Origin: Chrysaora quinquecirrha
Lineage: Eukaryota > Cnidaria > Scyphozoa > Semaeostomeae > Pelagiidae
DNA: 64,000 nucleotides
Assembly: GCA_014526335.1 (NCBI GenBank)
Contig: JACTAT010000060.1
Location: 8,597,686-8,661,685 of the forward strand
Direction of reading: 5' to 3'
A model generated the notes under the pieces. The model was given only the letters and a program-made list of their open reading frames with translations, had not been told where the DNA came from and searched no databases. Each line of letters starts with the position of its first letter. The first letter of the stretch is position 1. The position numbers were made by a program, and so were the translations under genes. Below are positions 12,101-22,738 of this stretch, in pieces.

Positions 12101-15100
12101 TACTCTGCTAAACCTTGCGTTCAATCCCTGTTCAAGAAACTTTGTTCCGATTCGCTTTTCAGGACTCTGTGTTTAAACATCTGGGAATTCTCTTTTTCCA
12201 TATTGCTTTAATTGGTTTTTACGCTACAACAAATGGTTAATTTAACGATTATTCATATCTTAGCAAAGACAACGAAGAGCTGACTCAGCAAATATCAGAG
12301 CTACAAGAAATGCTTGCAGCAAAGGTAAAAGTAACAATAGTTTAATTACTAACATTAAATATATGTCTCTTTGTTTGTCTTTGTCTGGACATTAGTATTT
12401 ATCGGTTTTTACTGGTTTCTATTTGAAACTCAACTCCCTCGCCCCAAACGGTAACAAACGGTAACAAATGGTAACAAACGGTAACAATTCTACAACCCGT
12501 GGAGGCCATATGAGAGAAGGTGGACCCAGAAAGCCACCTAAAGAGGGACAATATTATGGGAATGTAAGTACTTCAAAGAGAATAAAACGTGTGCAGAATG
12601 CAGAGCCGTATTGCACACCCATGTGAAACTGGTATTTTAACGGAATTTCGCTGGAGACTACTGGGGGTTACAGCCTAGAAATTGTGTTGCGTTACAACGT
12701 TGGATGGCATTTTATACTATTATTTCATTTCTAGGTTTCAAGTTGTGAAGCTCTGGAAAGCAGAGTATCAGATATAAGCAACAAGTTACAAAAGGCTGAA
12801 CTGGTTTCGAAACAGGTAAGAAACCAAATTAACCCTTTCTTATTTCAATTAAGATTTATTTTTCAGCTGTTGCCTATGCAGTAGATGTAGTTTAATGATC
12901 CCCTGCTCTCAGGAAAAAACCAAAACCCTGTCTCTAACTAAGTTCTTACCATGAGCCTGGCCCAAACCCAATGTTCCAATGCTCAAGTCAAAGCCAAAAC
13001 TCTAACGTTAGCTGTGTGAACTACAAATGTGAAACCGCTCGCTAACCCCAAATAGTTTATTCACGATCTACGTTTTTCTAAGACCTTATGTGTATGTTTC
13101 GTAGCTATCAGCTGAATCGAAAGGTACTGATGCTCTGAAGCAACTCAACTTGGAAAAAGAAGCACTAGAAGAAACAATGAAAACGGTAAAAATTCTACAA
13201 TGAAATTTCTGATATTGAGAGTCGCACCTGCCCTGATAACCTGACCCCGAGTTCAAATAAACTAGTGGTGCAATGACAGCCAGTAGTGCTTAAAGGGCCA
13301 GTTTCTTTGAACTGGGGTCTGGTTGTCAGGCTAAGCCACATATAATGGTTCAAAAGTATATAACTTCAGGCTGCAGGTTCTTAACGAATGAAGTTTCGTA
13401 TATGCGGGTTTTTACTTAAAGACATTAGTGTGAATGCTATTGAACACCTAGATAGATAGTTGCTTATCTACCACTCTTTCACTCCAACTGAAATTGTTTT
13501 ATCCCATGTACGATATAACATTCCGATAGTTTCTCTTCAAATCATTCTATTCCTCCAGCAAAAAGATCTGCTTGAGAAGCTAAGCGCAGAAAAGGGTGAT
13601 TTGCTTGAAAGGCATCATGAACAAATTGAAAATTTGGAGCAAAATTTGGAAGAACAGAAGAGCATGGTAACTATGGCATTTTGAAATGTTTATTGAATTG
13701 ATTAATCTCGTCATACAAATAAGAACAAACGACTAAGATTAAAAAGACTCTAAATCTCGTGACCTAGGAGCTTAAATATCCTTACCTGGTTCATTTGGTG
13801 TCTTGGAGATTACTGGAACACATCTTGCTTGTTCACTAATCATGCTTGTTCACTTTTTTGGGCTTTGGTATTCCTCATCACTTTCCTATTAATGGTGTTT
13901 GCCCCTTAACTTTTTTCACTAAAGATAATACTCACTCAATCTGCCACTGCTAAACTGAAATGGTTCTTATTTCAAGCCAGTACAGTTTTTCTTGATACTG
14001 AGTTACTGTTTTCGATGAAATTTATAGATAAAGCTGATAACCTTATATATGCAAAAACTGTTTTTGCCGAAACTGTCTTTACATTTAAAGGTGTAATCTG
14101 ACATTTTCTTTGCACCCATTCCATCTCAGTCTAGGTTCTGAATAGCAAAAATTTTTTTCACAGAGAGAAAACTTGGAGTTACAGAACAGTGAATTCGAAT
14201 CAGAATTGGAGAAGTCGAAAGCATTGACATTGAAGCTTGAGAGACAGATAGGTATGAACAAAGTGGATCTCTTTTGTGTGAAAACTTGTTTGAGGATTGT
14301 CTTTATATAATCAAAAACAACAAGGTCAGCGTTCCACTTTTGGGCTTTAAAGCCTGTTAACAAGAAGACCAAAGACATGTGCTGTGTATACAGAACCTTC
14401 TTCTCCTTACTTGGACTATTCTACGATTCTCTTTGTCACCTCACTGTTTCTAAGGCACTGATTGAAATACATGATTCGGATTCTACTTTTTCGTTAAAAT
14501 CTGCTGCTATTAATTGGTTCAGTCTATTTGTTGTAAGAATGGCCAAGTGGTGTGCAAATCTGACGAAGAATGCTGTAATCCAGGCAAAATGAAATAAGAA
14601 TCTCTGTTGTGGACACACTGAGAGGAAATACTGGTGTCGCATTGCTAAGATTAACCCCTGGGGCTGGCTGGCCCTCCTGTGTTAAGTTCAGAAACCGTTT
14701 GTGCCAATCTATATCTGTTCTTGTCTATAAGACAGCAAGCGTATGTGCCTACCTATGTATATCTTTATCTATCTATTAACGTATTTCTTTCTCAAGAGTG
14801 TGCGACAGAAAGCTTTAAGTACTATGTTCTCTGCATGTATTGTTTCTGCCGTTCTTAATAATCGTCCTTATTTCACTTTTTTCTGCTATAATTTTCTGTA
14901 ATGGATTTTCAGCTGAAATGCTTGACAAAGAAGCTATGGAGCAAACAACAGCAACACATTTGGCTGCAACGGAAATTGAAAAACTCAATGATGAGAAAAA
15001 AAGAATCGAAAATGAACTTGATATTCAGGTAATTTTGGAAAAATTCAAATGAGAAAATTTCTTATACACTATAGTTTTTGAGTTGTACAACATTTCAAAA

Positions 15101-18100
15101 TTGCAAGAAACAGCTGAAATATCTCTGGACATACTTAAAAGCTTTTCTAAACTATATATTATTCTTCTCTCGGTGACTAATTAATTTGGACATTTTCCTT
15201 TTGTAGATAAATGAAAACAGACGTGTTGGAAAGTAAGTGATCTACTCTATTGTCTTAATTTTCTCATTTGAACGATTCTATTTGTTATCTAGCTGTATCC
15301 TGTTAGCTGATTGGTGTTTAAAACACAATAGCCCAGTTTGATCCAACCATAGGGTTATATTTCGTTATAGTCGGATTTTTTAAGGGTGGGATATACCAAA
15401 ATGGATATCATTCGGTCCTGGATTGCATGATCAGAGAGCGAACGAAGTTTCCACTGAGCTAAAGAGCTCAGTGAAGTTGGCGATTAATTGTCCAACTTTC
15501 CGAGTCGTACAATCCTAGGCTCTCCTCTTGTTTGGTTTTGTGTTTCGCCCATGCTGAGCCAGTTTCTGTGCCATTCATATTTCTATTTGTATTTCAAATA
15601 CATACTTATCATAAACACATACATATAAATATTTCTTTATAGTCACTTACTTTGTTTTTTTTCCTGACATTTCATAAAGATGCATGTGATAAAGTAACAA
15701 ATTTAACCCCTCTTTGTAGACTGATGCTTGCCCAAGACGAAAGAATCCAGGAACTTGAATCAGCAGTAGCAAGATTAGGACAAGATGCAGTTGATAGAGT
15801 ATCATTACTTGAAGATATGCAAAGTAATAAAGAAACTATTAGCAGAGCGATGTTACAAAATAAAGAACTTAAAGATCAATTAGAGGAACTTCAGAATGGA
15901 TTCGTTAAAACAGTAAGTATTGTCTGAAAGCTCTATTGTTTATGGTTTTCCCGTTTTTCTTGACCTTAAGCCATGATTGTTTTGATTTACAAACATGATC
16001 CTTCGACCCATGGACACTGTGCTGTCTTTTTCAGATATCCCATATCTATTGGCTTTCTAAGGTCATGTACTGTATTTGTGTAAAATACTTGTGTTTTCTG
16101 TTTCAGACCAATGTAAACGCTGAGCTCACAGCTGAATTGCAGAAAGAACAGCATTTGAATCAAGAATTAGCTGCTAAATTGAGTGACATTGGTGTTGAAT
16201 TAGAGGAGAAAAAGACGCAGGTAAAACTATCATCGTTTTGCCCCTCCCTGCTGGCCCTCTCCCTTTATTAATCTCTTTCTCTATTGATCCCATCGTTTTT
16301 TCCCCTCCCTGTTGTGCCCTCTCTCTCTATTAATCCCTTTCTCTATTGATCCCTCTCTTTGTTGTGCTCCCCTCTCTATTGAGCCCTCTCTCTTTTGAGC
16401 CTCTCCCTGTTGTACCCTTTCTCTATTAAGCTCTCTCTCTCTATTTTGCCCTGTTTCTGCGGAGCCTCTTCCTGTTGTGCCCTATGTATAAGCGAATGTG
16501 TATACATAAATACATACTTAATCACACACAGCTCTATTTTATATATAGATGATTTTTTCTTAGTTGCAGCAAAAAGAATCTGCTGCAGCGTCGCTTGAAG
16601 AAACGCTTAACCAGCTTCAGCGGAACTCTGAGAGTCAGGTATGATATTTCTCGTTATTCAGTCATCATAAAATTAGGTAAAGGAGATATAATTTTCTCCC
16701 AAGGATCGCAGACTTGACGTTCACTAGTGACACACAGTGCTAGATTGTTTGACCGTTTGGCCACGTCACAAGACATTACTTTTAAAACATTTTTTGCTTG
16801 GGCAAAGCAGAAAGTGTTTTGAAGTTTTTTATAAACAATACACATTGCTTAGCGAATTCTGCTTGTCAAAAAATGTTTTGTGACATAACTAAACGGTCAA
16901 ACAATGTTTGAAAAGCAAATCTTAATTGACCAACAATGCTTGACACTTTGGAAAGGCCGGTCAAACATTGTTTGAAAAGCATTTTGACCAGCAATGTTTT
17001 ATCGTCAAGTCAGGGCCTTCATTCATTCTCTTTATGCCACCATATCCCATTACGTTTTGCCTATATTTGGTTTTCCTTTAGCAATTCCCCACACATACTG
17101 GTTAAACTTCAGTTTCAACTGCGCATGTAAGATTTTATATTTTTATTCTAAGGCATCTGCGAGTGTGTCAGAGAATGAAGACTTGAAAATGACGATTGAA
17201 GAATTAAAAGCTGACTTGGAACTTCAGGTATCTCACTTCATAATTAAGTATTTGCTTTATAAAAAAAACTGATGTGCCAAAATCTGCATTTAATTTCCAT
17301 TACAGAGGTCATTCCTTTATTTTCTGACTGCGACTTTTCTTACTTCGACTACGGTGAATAGCGGGCCCCTCTTGCTAGCCATGTCACTTTATCCTTAAGC
17401 TGATTGGTATTTATAGAACACAATGCCAATCCGGCTTCACTTTTTTGATGGTGGGTTTCGATCCAAATCTGGGTATAAATCCTGCCTTAGGCCTGTTTTT
17501 GACGTTAATACTCTTTGGAGTGTCGGAAAAAGGAACCTTTCATTAAAAATTTCCCTGTGATTCTCTTTCAGTATGCATTTAAACCCCTTCTCTGTTCAGC
17601 CCTTTTTTGCCTCTCCATGTTGTGCCGTTTCTCTTTTCAGCCCTTTCTCTATTGAGCCCTCTGTGTGTGTAAATTTTCCGTCTTTCTATCGCAATCTTAA
17701 AGTTCTATGCAACTAAAAGACTCTTTATTATATTTCCTAAATTTATGTTCTAACCAACTCCTTTTATCTGTTTTTAGATGCATCTTAACGATAAGCTACG
17801 ACATTTGGAAGCACAATCAGAACTCACAGATAAACTACACTTTGAGCTACAGTCTGCCCAGGTAGAAATTAATACCCCTGTAGCCTTGAACATTGTAAAA
17901 TTACATTGATTATATTAGGAAACGCTCTATTTAAGAGGTATCAGTAACTATTTTACGTTATCAGTTTCTGTTTGTTATAGGACACTATCAATTTGTTGTC
18001 TGGTCAAAATGCTCAGTTAAGAGAAGCGATGCTAAGTAGAGCAAAGGAGGATGCAGAGAGGCAAGGTAAAGAACAAGGCCCTGGCCAAACGATCAAACAT

Positions 18101-21100
18101 TGCGGATCAAACATTTTAGATTTGCTTTACAAGGAATTTTTTACTGTTTGTCGACGTCACAAACATTGCTTGGAAGAATTCAGTCAGCAATGTTTTAAAA
18201 AACTTCAAACATTTTATGCCTGTATCCAAACGGTAAAAAGCATTCTGTTTGAGAAGCAAACTGGAAATGTTTGAGAAACCATGTTTGATCGGGGCCCAAA
18301 ACCAATAACTAACAAAGTAACAGAAGCTTTTTCTTGAATTGTAACAATATCCTAAGTATCTGAAGCTTAGACATGCTAGTATTATGAAGTGCACATTATT
18401 TTATCACATCGTATATTAGCAGCTTTTGCGTCCATAGTTTTCAGCATTAAACCACATATGTTGGTGCTTCTATATTATGGCTAATTGGTCATGTTTATTT
18501 CTACTTCAGAAAAATCAATTGATTATGAAAATGAAGCGCAAGAAGACACTGAGGCTGAGGTTAACCATTTGGACAACTCTGAAAATGTTAATCATGATTA
18601 TGATGATAGTCATTCAGAAGAAAGTTCGGAAGAAATTGATGGGGTAACACTGGATGAAAATCAAAGAAATCGAAGCAGTTCTATCAATGAAGAACTGGTG
18701 AGTCAACAAAAGTCTACCTTTAAGTCTCTGGTGAAGTCCTGATACCTTGAATCGCCGATTACTTGAAGCTTCATTAACTCGAAATTTATCTGCATTCCCC
18801 CAGAACCTTACCTACTATACCATCTCCAAGACTGCGCATCTAATACAATTTAGCCACTGCTCGAAATGATGTCTCCCTTTTCCTATAACTTGAGCTATTG
18901 AGAGCATCGATAGCTTGTACATTCGTGAACTCTAACCATGTTCACCGGCCGAGTTATCATGAGTATTCTATAGTCTTTTTGGTGGTACAAAAGCCCTAGA
19001 TTGTTTGCAAAAAGATGTACTCTGACTCCTATGTACTCCTAACAATACACCACTTTTCATGAACGATGTAAAGAAATTTCTATTTGTGTGTTCACACTAC
19101 GTCGTTTTGGCAACAGATTATTTAAGACCTTATGATTTAGTTTCAGAGCAATGATCTAAAATGATCGTTTACGGGGGGGGGGGGAATGTTCCCCTGTTCC
19201 CAGGGGTGGAAAAAGTATCGGACCACGGGACCATTGGTCCCAGAAAATATTCTGAATCCCAGAAAAAAAGTTTGAGGAAAAAAGATCAATAAACCAGTCA
19301 GCAACGATTAATATACTGAACTGGTATAAAGCAACTGGTATTAAACTTGCCATGTTGCTATGATCAAGTAAAAGGAAGTGTGCTGTTGCAGAATTGTTAC
19401 ATAAAGGTATTCAATCCTTTGGAAGTGCAAATCAAATTCACAATCTGGTTGCTGTGTGAATAAAAACCAGCATGTTTACGTAGGAGCAGCTTTTTTGCAG
19501 AATGCACAAAACTCTTTTATTCAAAAAATTCAAATGAAAGCACTTTTCGCATTAAAGTGTGTATCTTATGATTCTTATCAGGCCAAACCTAACTATTTGA
19601 TAACAAACAACTAAATAATCAGAATAAGTATATAGTTCAGTATTGATTTTTTCTGCCAGTTTGCGGCAAAGAAAATATTCGCGATCTTAACTGCGGTCCC
19701 AGCAAGAAAACAATTTTTTCCACCCCTGCCTGTTCCCTTGAGAAAATACCCTTGTTCCCTGGAGTTTTTTAGGATTATTTTTTAGACTGATATTCAAGCG
19801 GATCAATGGGATTTTACCTGGCCCCTGTTACCCGATGTCCCCTTGTTCCCTTTTAATTTTGGCCACGTTCTCTTGTTCCCTGGATACATTTCGCTTGTTC
19901 CCATGTTCCCTGGAACCCCTGAACGACACTCATAAATAAGTTGTTTTAAGCGTTTCAGCAGCTTTTCAATTTTGTTCCTAAAACTTTGAGGCAAAATTTT
20001 CTGAAAATTTATGGGTATTGTATCCAGATTTTAATTTATTCTCTTTAAAGTAATTTTTTGCCCGAAGTACTCAACTTCTACCTTTGTAACTTTTTTGCCT
20101 TTTATTTCTAGCTCGAATCTTATCGCCATTCAATCGCCCAACTCGAAGAAGACCGCGATGAATTATACGAAGTCCTGCAGAAAGAGCGCGAGAAATACGA
20201 GGTTGATATGAATACATCACGAGAGCACATGGAATTACAACTGCAACAACAATTGAAACAACAATTGAGACAAGTTCGAGAAGATTTTCAACAACAAATG
20301 CATGAACAACAATTAAAAACTCAATCTTTGCAGGCAACCATTGATAATTACAAACAACAAGAAAGCCTAATACAAGCTGATATCAATGAAAATGGAATTA
20401 ATTATGAAACTTTGAGAACTGCATTCCAGCAACTACAGGTAAAGAGGATTCAGTATATTACTATAAGACCCTACTTCTCTATAAGAGACATCAAAGTTTC
20501 TTGAAAATCTCTTAGGTTTTTGGTTGGGAGAAAACTGTAACAGCACAGGAACGTGCCAATGTGCCTTGTTTCATAGAGACATTGGAAGCTATTGTTTAAC
20601 ATTTCTGAGAAAGTACTGAAAGTTGTTTTAACTGATCAGCAGTTCCAGTACTTAGTTTCTTCCACAAAATGTGTATGCATTTAATTTGGTTTTCTGAAAG
20701 TTAATTCTTTTCTGGCCAGTTTGTGCCTTCTTTGATGTAAGCCAATTGCTTGGTTTGCTTGCCTTTTTGGGGGTTTGATACAGGTGTTTTAGCTTGTTTT
20801 ATCTCTTTTATCTCATTGATGCCAGATCCGGTTCAAAAAGATCCAAGATGAGAAAGCAGGCCTTTACGACAGTCTACAAGAACTTGAACACAAAAATCTT
20901 CAGCTTGCTTCAGAAACGGAAACAATAAGTAAGAGTTTTAATCGGTTTAATTTTACCCTCCCTATAATGTCCCCCACTCTATCTATTCCCCCTCTCTTTA
21001 AGCTCCCATCTCTAATCTGTATTATGTCTCTCCTCTCTATTTAGCTCCTCCTCACCATCAAGTCTCCATCTCTTTGATTGGCCCAACTCTATTAACCCCT

Positions 21101-22738
21101 GCTCTCTGTTGAGGTTCCTTGTCTCTATTAAGTTCCCCTCTTTATTAAGCACCTTTTCTGTATTAATTCCATCTGTCTATTACATCTCCTCTCTACCAAA
21201 CCCCCTCTATTTAATGCCCCCGCTCTATCTATTCCCTCCATCTCTATTAAGCCCCTCCTTTCGATTAATTCCCCCTTTCTATTTAGCTCTTCTCTCTATG
21301 AAGCTCCTCTTCTCCATTGAGTACCTCTGCATAAAGTCCTACACTCTATTGAACCCCTCCTTTCTGTTGAGCCCCTCCTCTCTATGAAACCTCCCTCCCT
21401 TTCACTCCCTACTCAGTTAACCTCTGTATTAAAACCCACAACTAAGCCACTCCTCTCCATCAAGCCCCTCCTCTTTGCGACCCCCTCTCTTATGTATTTG
21501 TTATTTAGTCATGAAATAACAAGGATCCCAGTAGTATGCTCTAATCGATACCTCGACCCTGGACGTGACACTTTCGCAGCTGAGGCTCCTATCCCGACCT
21601 CGCTGAGCTTCTGACACCACGAACCAGCTGAATTGGGCCCCGACCCAATGGCACCTTCAATATTGAATTTGAAGTAGGATTCTTTAAAATGTGTTATTAA
21701 TTTTTCCAAAGGTGAATATGTGAATCTTTATCGAACTCAACGACTGGCTTTGAAAGAGAAATTCTACGAGAAAGATAGGCTGATCTCACAGTTATCAAGT
21801 GAACATGGACGAATGCAAGTGAGTATAACATAAAGATATAATCTACTTTTCGGCATTGCAAAATTTTTCTAGGATAAAATTAATTTAATTGGTCATCCCG
21901 TTGTATGCTGCAAGCTGATTGGTGCTTTGGAATCTGTCCACATCAAAATCAGAAGGCCGGTTCTATGTAGACAGAAAGAGTTCGTTTTCTCACTTCAACT
22001 CTTCAGCTAATTCTATTGGTCTTCACGCCGTATCCCGCAATCTTCTTGGTGTTCAAAAGACAATACTAAACCAAATTGTCTGATTGGTGCATTTCGATCC
22101 GCATCTGGGTATATATTCGCTTTTATCGGTCTGTTTCTGACATTTATACTCTGTGGAGTGTCAGAGGAAAAAAGCTTTTTTAGTATGTCACAAGATTTTT
22201 GTTTTTAATATTAGTGTGATATATTGTATTCCAAGCTGAAGAAAATGTATTCTAGGTTCACACATCTGTTGGCATAGATGAAAATGTAGTCTTGATTAGA
22301 ATGTTTTGTTTTTCTTTCTTCCAGATGAAAATCTCTCAACTTCAAGAACTAGTGATGCAAACTTTGGCAGAGAAATCAAACATAGAACAGGAAAAGAAAC
22401 AATTACAAGATTTGGTTAATAAAAGACTTGCAATACAATCTGGTGCAGAACGTGAACACGAAATACCTAAACTCGATTTATCAAACCCATCATTATATGA
22501 TGAAACATTAGTCTCGTTTGCAGAAGACCTACAAGACACAAACTCTGAATCGAGGCTGCGACATAGAACAGACAGTGAGTCTAGCTCTCAGGATGGAAAA
22601 ACACAAAAAATTCTTCAAATTTTCGAACAATTAAACGATACTGGTGAAGGATACCAGAAAGGCTGGTTATCGCCAGTGGTACGAAGGCGAGAATTTACTC
22701 CATGTAAACATTGTTCAGGGAAGACTTTCACAATTTGA
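3104..22738 (+). CDS. GOLGA2: GM130 (golgin A2), cis-Golgi tethering protein, ~32 exons
   Basis: Coiled-coil tether of the cis-Golgi that links p115 and GRASP65. Exons: 3104-3151, 4131-4262, 5075-5106, 5940-5976, 6415-6547, 7800-7833, 8775-8804, 8974-9027, 9265-9345, 9987-10025, 10258-10320, 10813-10906, 11354-11460, 11688-11746, 12264-12324, 12735-12815, 13105-13185, 13559-13666, 14164-14251, 14913-15028, 15207-15232, 15720-15912, 16107-16220, 16564-16638, 17153-17227, 17778-17861, 17981-18065, 18510-18697, 20112-20438, 20826-20928, 21712-21818, 22325-22738. All use GT-AG with matching phases and give about 1089 residues (human about 1000). Family marks: basic p115-binding N-terminus (KLASAKRKLKQFQQRK), VHIQTIGILVSDKTELQ, ETISRAMLQNKELKDQLEEL, an acidic linker (exon 28), EYVNLYRTQRLALKEKF, and a hydrophobic C-terminus TFTI like the GRASP65-binding tail. 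An in-frame TAG at 3083 supports the start. Exon 5 needs one extra A in the run at 6476-6481 to stay open. Exon 24 could start at 16564 or 16570. Confidence 0.93.
3490..3850. repeat. Imperfect inverted/direct repeat in GOLGA2 intron 1
   Basis: The motif AGGGTGGAATCCATG at about 3543-3558 recurs in reverse complement within 3735-3755. The palindromic word AACAATAG...CTATTGTT occurs at about 3493 and 3822. This looks like a small foldback or MITE-type insertion. The 60-70 codon minus-strand frames over it are not supported as genes. Confidence 0.45.
4470..4715. repeat. G-rich AATAAA-GGGG dispersed repeat
   Basis: Repeated blocks of the type TTTAATAAACGGGGGTCCTA and CCTAATAAGGTC. A reverse-complement relative sits at about 25660-25745, with CCCCCATTTATTATGAGCC. 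It lies in GOLGA2 intron 2. Confidence 0.5.
5460..5720. repeat. Dispersed repeat with ACCACACCC motif
   Basis: The stretch with ACCACGCCCTTATTTTC followed by GACCACACCC is closely matched at about 49765-49800 in GORAB intron 1. It is an interspersed repeat of unknown class in GOLGA2 intron 3, and the 71-codon minus frame inside it is not a gene. Confidence 0.4.
6030..7060. repeat. Hairpin-forming AAACATTG repeat array (introns 4-5)
   Basis: Tandem, diverged units of roughly 90-97 bases. Each carries CCAAACGATCAAACATTG and its near-perfect complement CAATGTTTGACCGTTTGG, so every unit can fold into a hairpin (clearest at 6773-6842). Exon 5 of GOLGA2 (6415-6547) interrupts the array. Further copies lie at 8085-8200, 8635-8715, 16735-17020, 18075-18295 and 37950-38215. 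Several short ORFs listed by translation fall inside and are artefacts. Confidence 0.75.
7085..7650 (+). repeat. Dispersed repeat R3, two partial copies
   Basis: Shared blocks are GACAGAAAGAG with CTCACTTGAACTCTTC, CCGCATCTGAGTAT, and TATACTCTGAGGAGTGTCAG. Related copies are at 17395-17560, 21890-22190 and 46975-47065. The second copy here starts near 7470. No coding potential is recognised. Confidence 0.55.
8085..8200. repeat. AAACATTG hairpin repeat, partial copy
   Basis: Contains GATCAAACATTGTTT and CCGTTTGGCCACGTCAC, matching the array at 6030-7060. Lies in GOLGA2 intron 6. Confidence 0.6.
8635..8715. repeat. AAACATTG hairpin repeat, compact copy
   Basis: A single hairpin unit running from GGCCAATCTGTCAAACATTG to GTTTGATCGTTTGGCTGGG, in GOLGA2 intron 6 about 60 bases before exon 7. 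Confidence 0.6.
9530..9910 (+). repeat. ~28-bp minisatellite, TCAGCATGTTCATTTCATAC
   Basis: About a dozen diverged copies of a unit containing CAGCATGTTCATTTCATACT, in GOLGA2 intron 9. It creates an artefactual 64-codon frame at 9613-9807. Confidence 0.8.
11023..11052. repeat. (TTTG)n microsatellite
   Basis: About seven perfect TTTG units just upstream of a SINE copy in GOLGA2 intron 12. Confidence 0.85.
11070..11270 (+). mobile_element. tRNA-derived SINE family 1, copy 1
   Basis: Begins AGGTGCTGTGGCGCCGTGG, continues with ATCCAGCTAGCTCGTG and a B-box-like GGTCGAGTCCC. Homologous copies are at 21520-21665 (-), 26525-26720 (-) and 32150-32400 (+). The head has the layout of a tRNA-derived SINE. 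Confidence 0.55.
12448..12490 (+). repeat. 11-bp tandem repeat GGTAACAAACG x4
   Basis: Four near-perfect copies of GGTAACAAACG in GOLGA2 intron 15. Confidence 0.85.
16225..16470 (+). repeat. Pyrimidine-rich minisatellite CCCTCTCTCTATTGAGC
   Basis: Degenerate 14-20 base units alternating CCCTCTCTCTATT with AAGC, GAGC or AATC. Related arrays occur at 17585-17665 and 20950-21490, all in GOLGA2 introns and all pyrimidine-rich on the sense strand. Confidence 0.75.
16735..17020. repeat. AAACATTG hairpin repeat array in GOLGA2 intron 24
   Basis: Alternating copies such as CGGTCAAACATTGTTTGA and TTGTTTGACCGTTTGGCC. Same family as 6030-7060. Confidence 0.65.
18075..18295. repeat. AAACATTG hairpin repeat in GOLGA2 intron 27
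   Basis: Starts ten bases after the exon 27 donor with CCCTGGCCAAACGATCAAAC and ends with ATGTTTGATCGGGGCC, the two arms of one large hairpin-like unit. Confidence 0.65.
19161..19932 (-). mobile_element. GGGAACA-family MITE copy B, split by a hAT insertion
   Basis: Ends ATGATCGTTTACGGGG and CCCCTGAACGACACTCAT are the family's inverted ends. The body (TGTTCCCTTG, AGTTTTTTAGGATTATTTTTTAGACTG) matches copies at 2434, 35769 and 63453 in reverse orientation. It is interrupted at 19201-19728 by another element. Lies in GOLGA2 intron 28. Confidence 0.7.
19201..19728. mobile_element. Non-autonomous hAT transposon, 528 bp, with 8-bp target duplication
   Basis: Terminal inverted repeats CAGGGGTGGAAAAA at 19201 and TTTTTTCCACCCCTG ending at 19728 have the typical hAT CAGNGGTGG form. 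The element is flanked by a perfect 8-base duplication CCTGTTCC (19193-19200 and 19729-19736) inside the MITE sequence, which fixes the insertion point. No transposase frame is present. Confidence 0.88.
20950..21490 (+). repeat. Pyrimidine-rich minisatellite CCCCTCTCTATTAAG
   Basis: Dozens of diverged copies of CCCCTCTCTATTAAGC and similar, filling most of GOLGA2 intron 30. The 92- and 76-codon plus frames here (21109-21614) are repeat artefacts. Confidence 0.75.
21520..21665 (-). mobile_element. tRNA-derived SINE family 1, copy 2
   Basis: In reverse complement it reads GAAGGTGCCATTGGG, then TCGTGGTGTCAGAAGCTCAG, then CAGGGTCGAGGTATCGATTA. Matches the better-preserved copy at 26525-26720. 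Its B box is decayed. Confidence 0.55.
21890..22190 (+). repeat. Dispersed repeat R3 copy
   Basis: Shares AGACAGAAAGAGTTCGTTTTC, TCGATCCGCATCTGGGTAT and TATACTCTGTGGAGTGTCAG with copies at 7085, 17395 and 46975. GOLGA2 intron 31. Confidence 0.55.

Noticed and set aside
21109..21614. Two Leu/Pro/Ser-rich plus frames in GOLGA2 intron 30
   Set aside because: They translate the CCCCTCTCTATTAAG minisatellite and run into a SINE.
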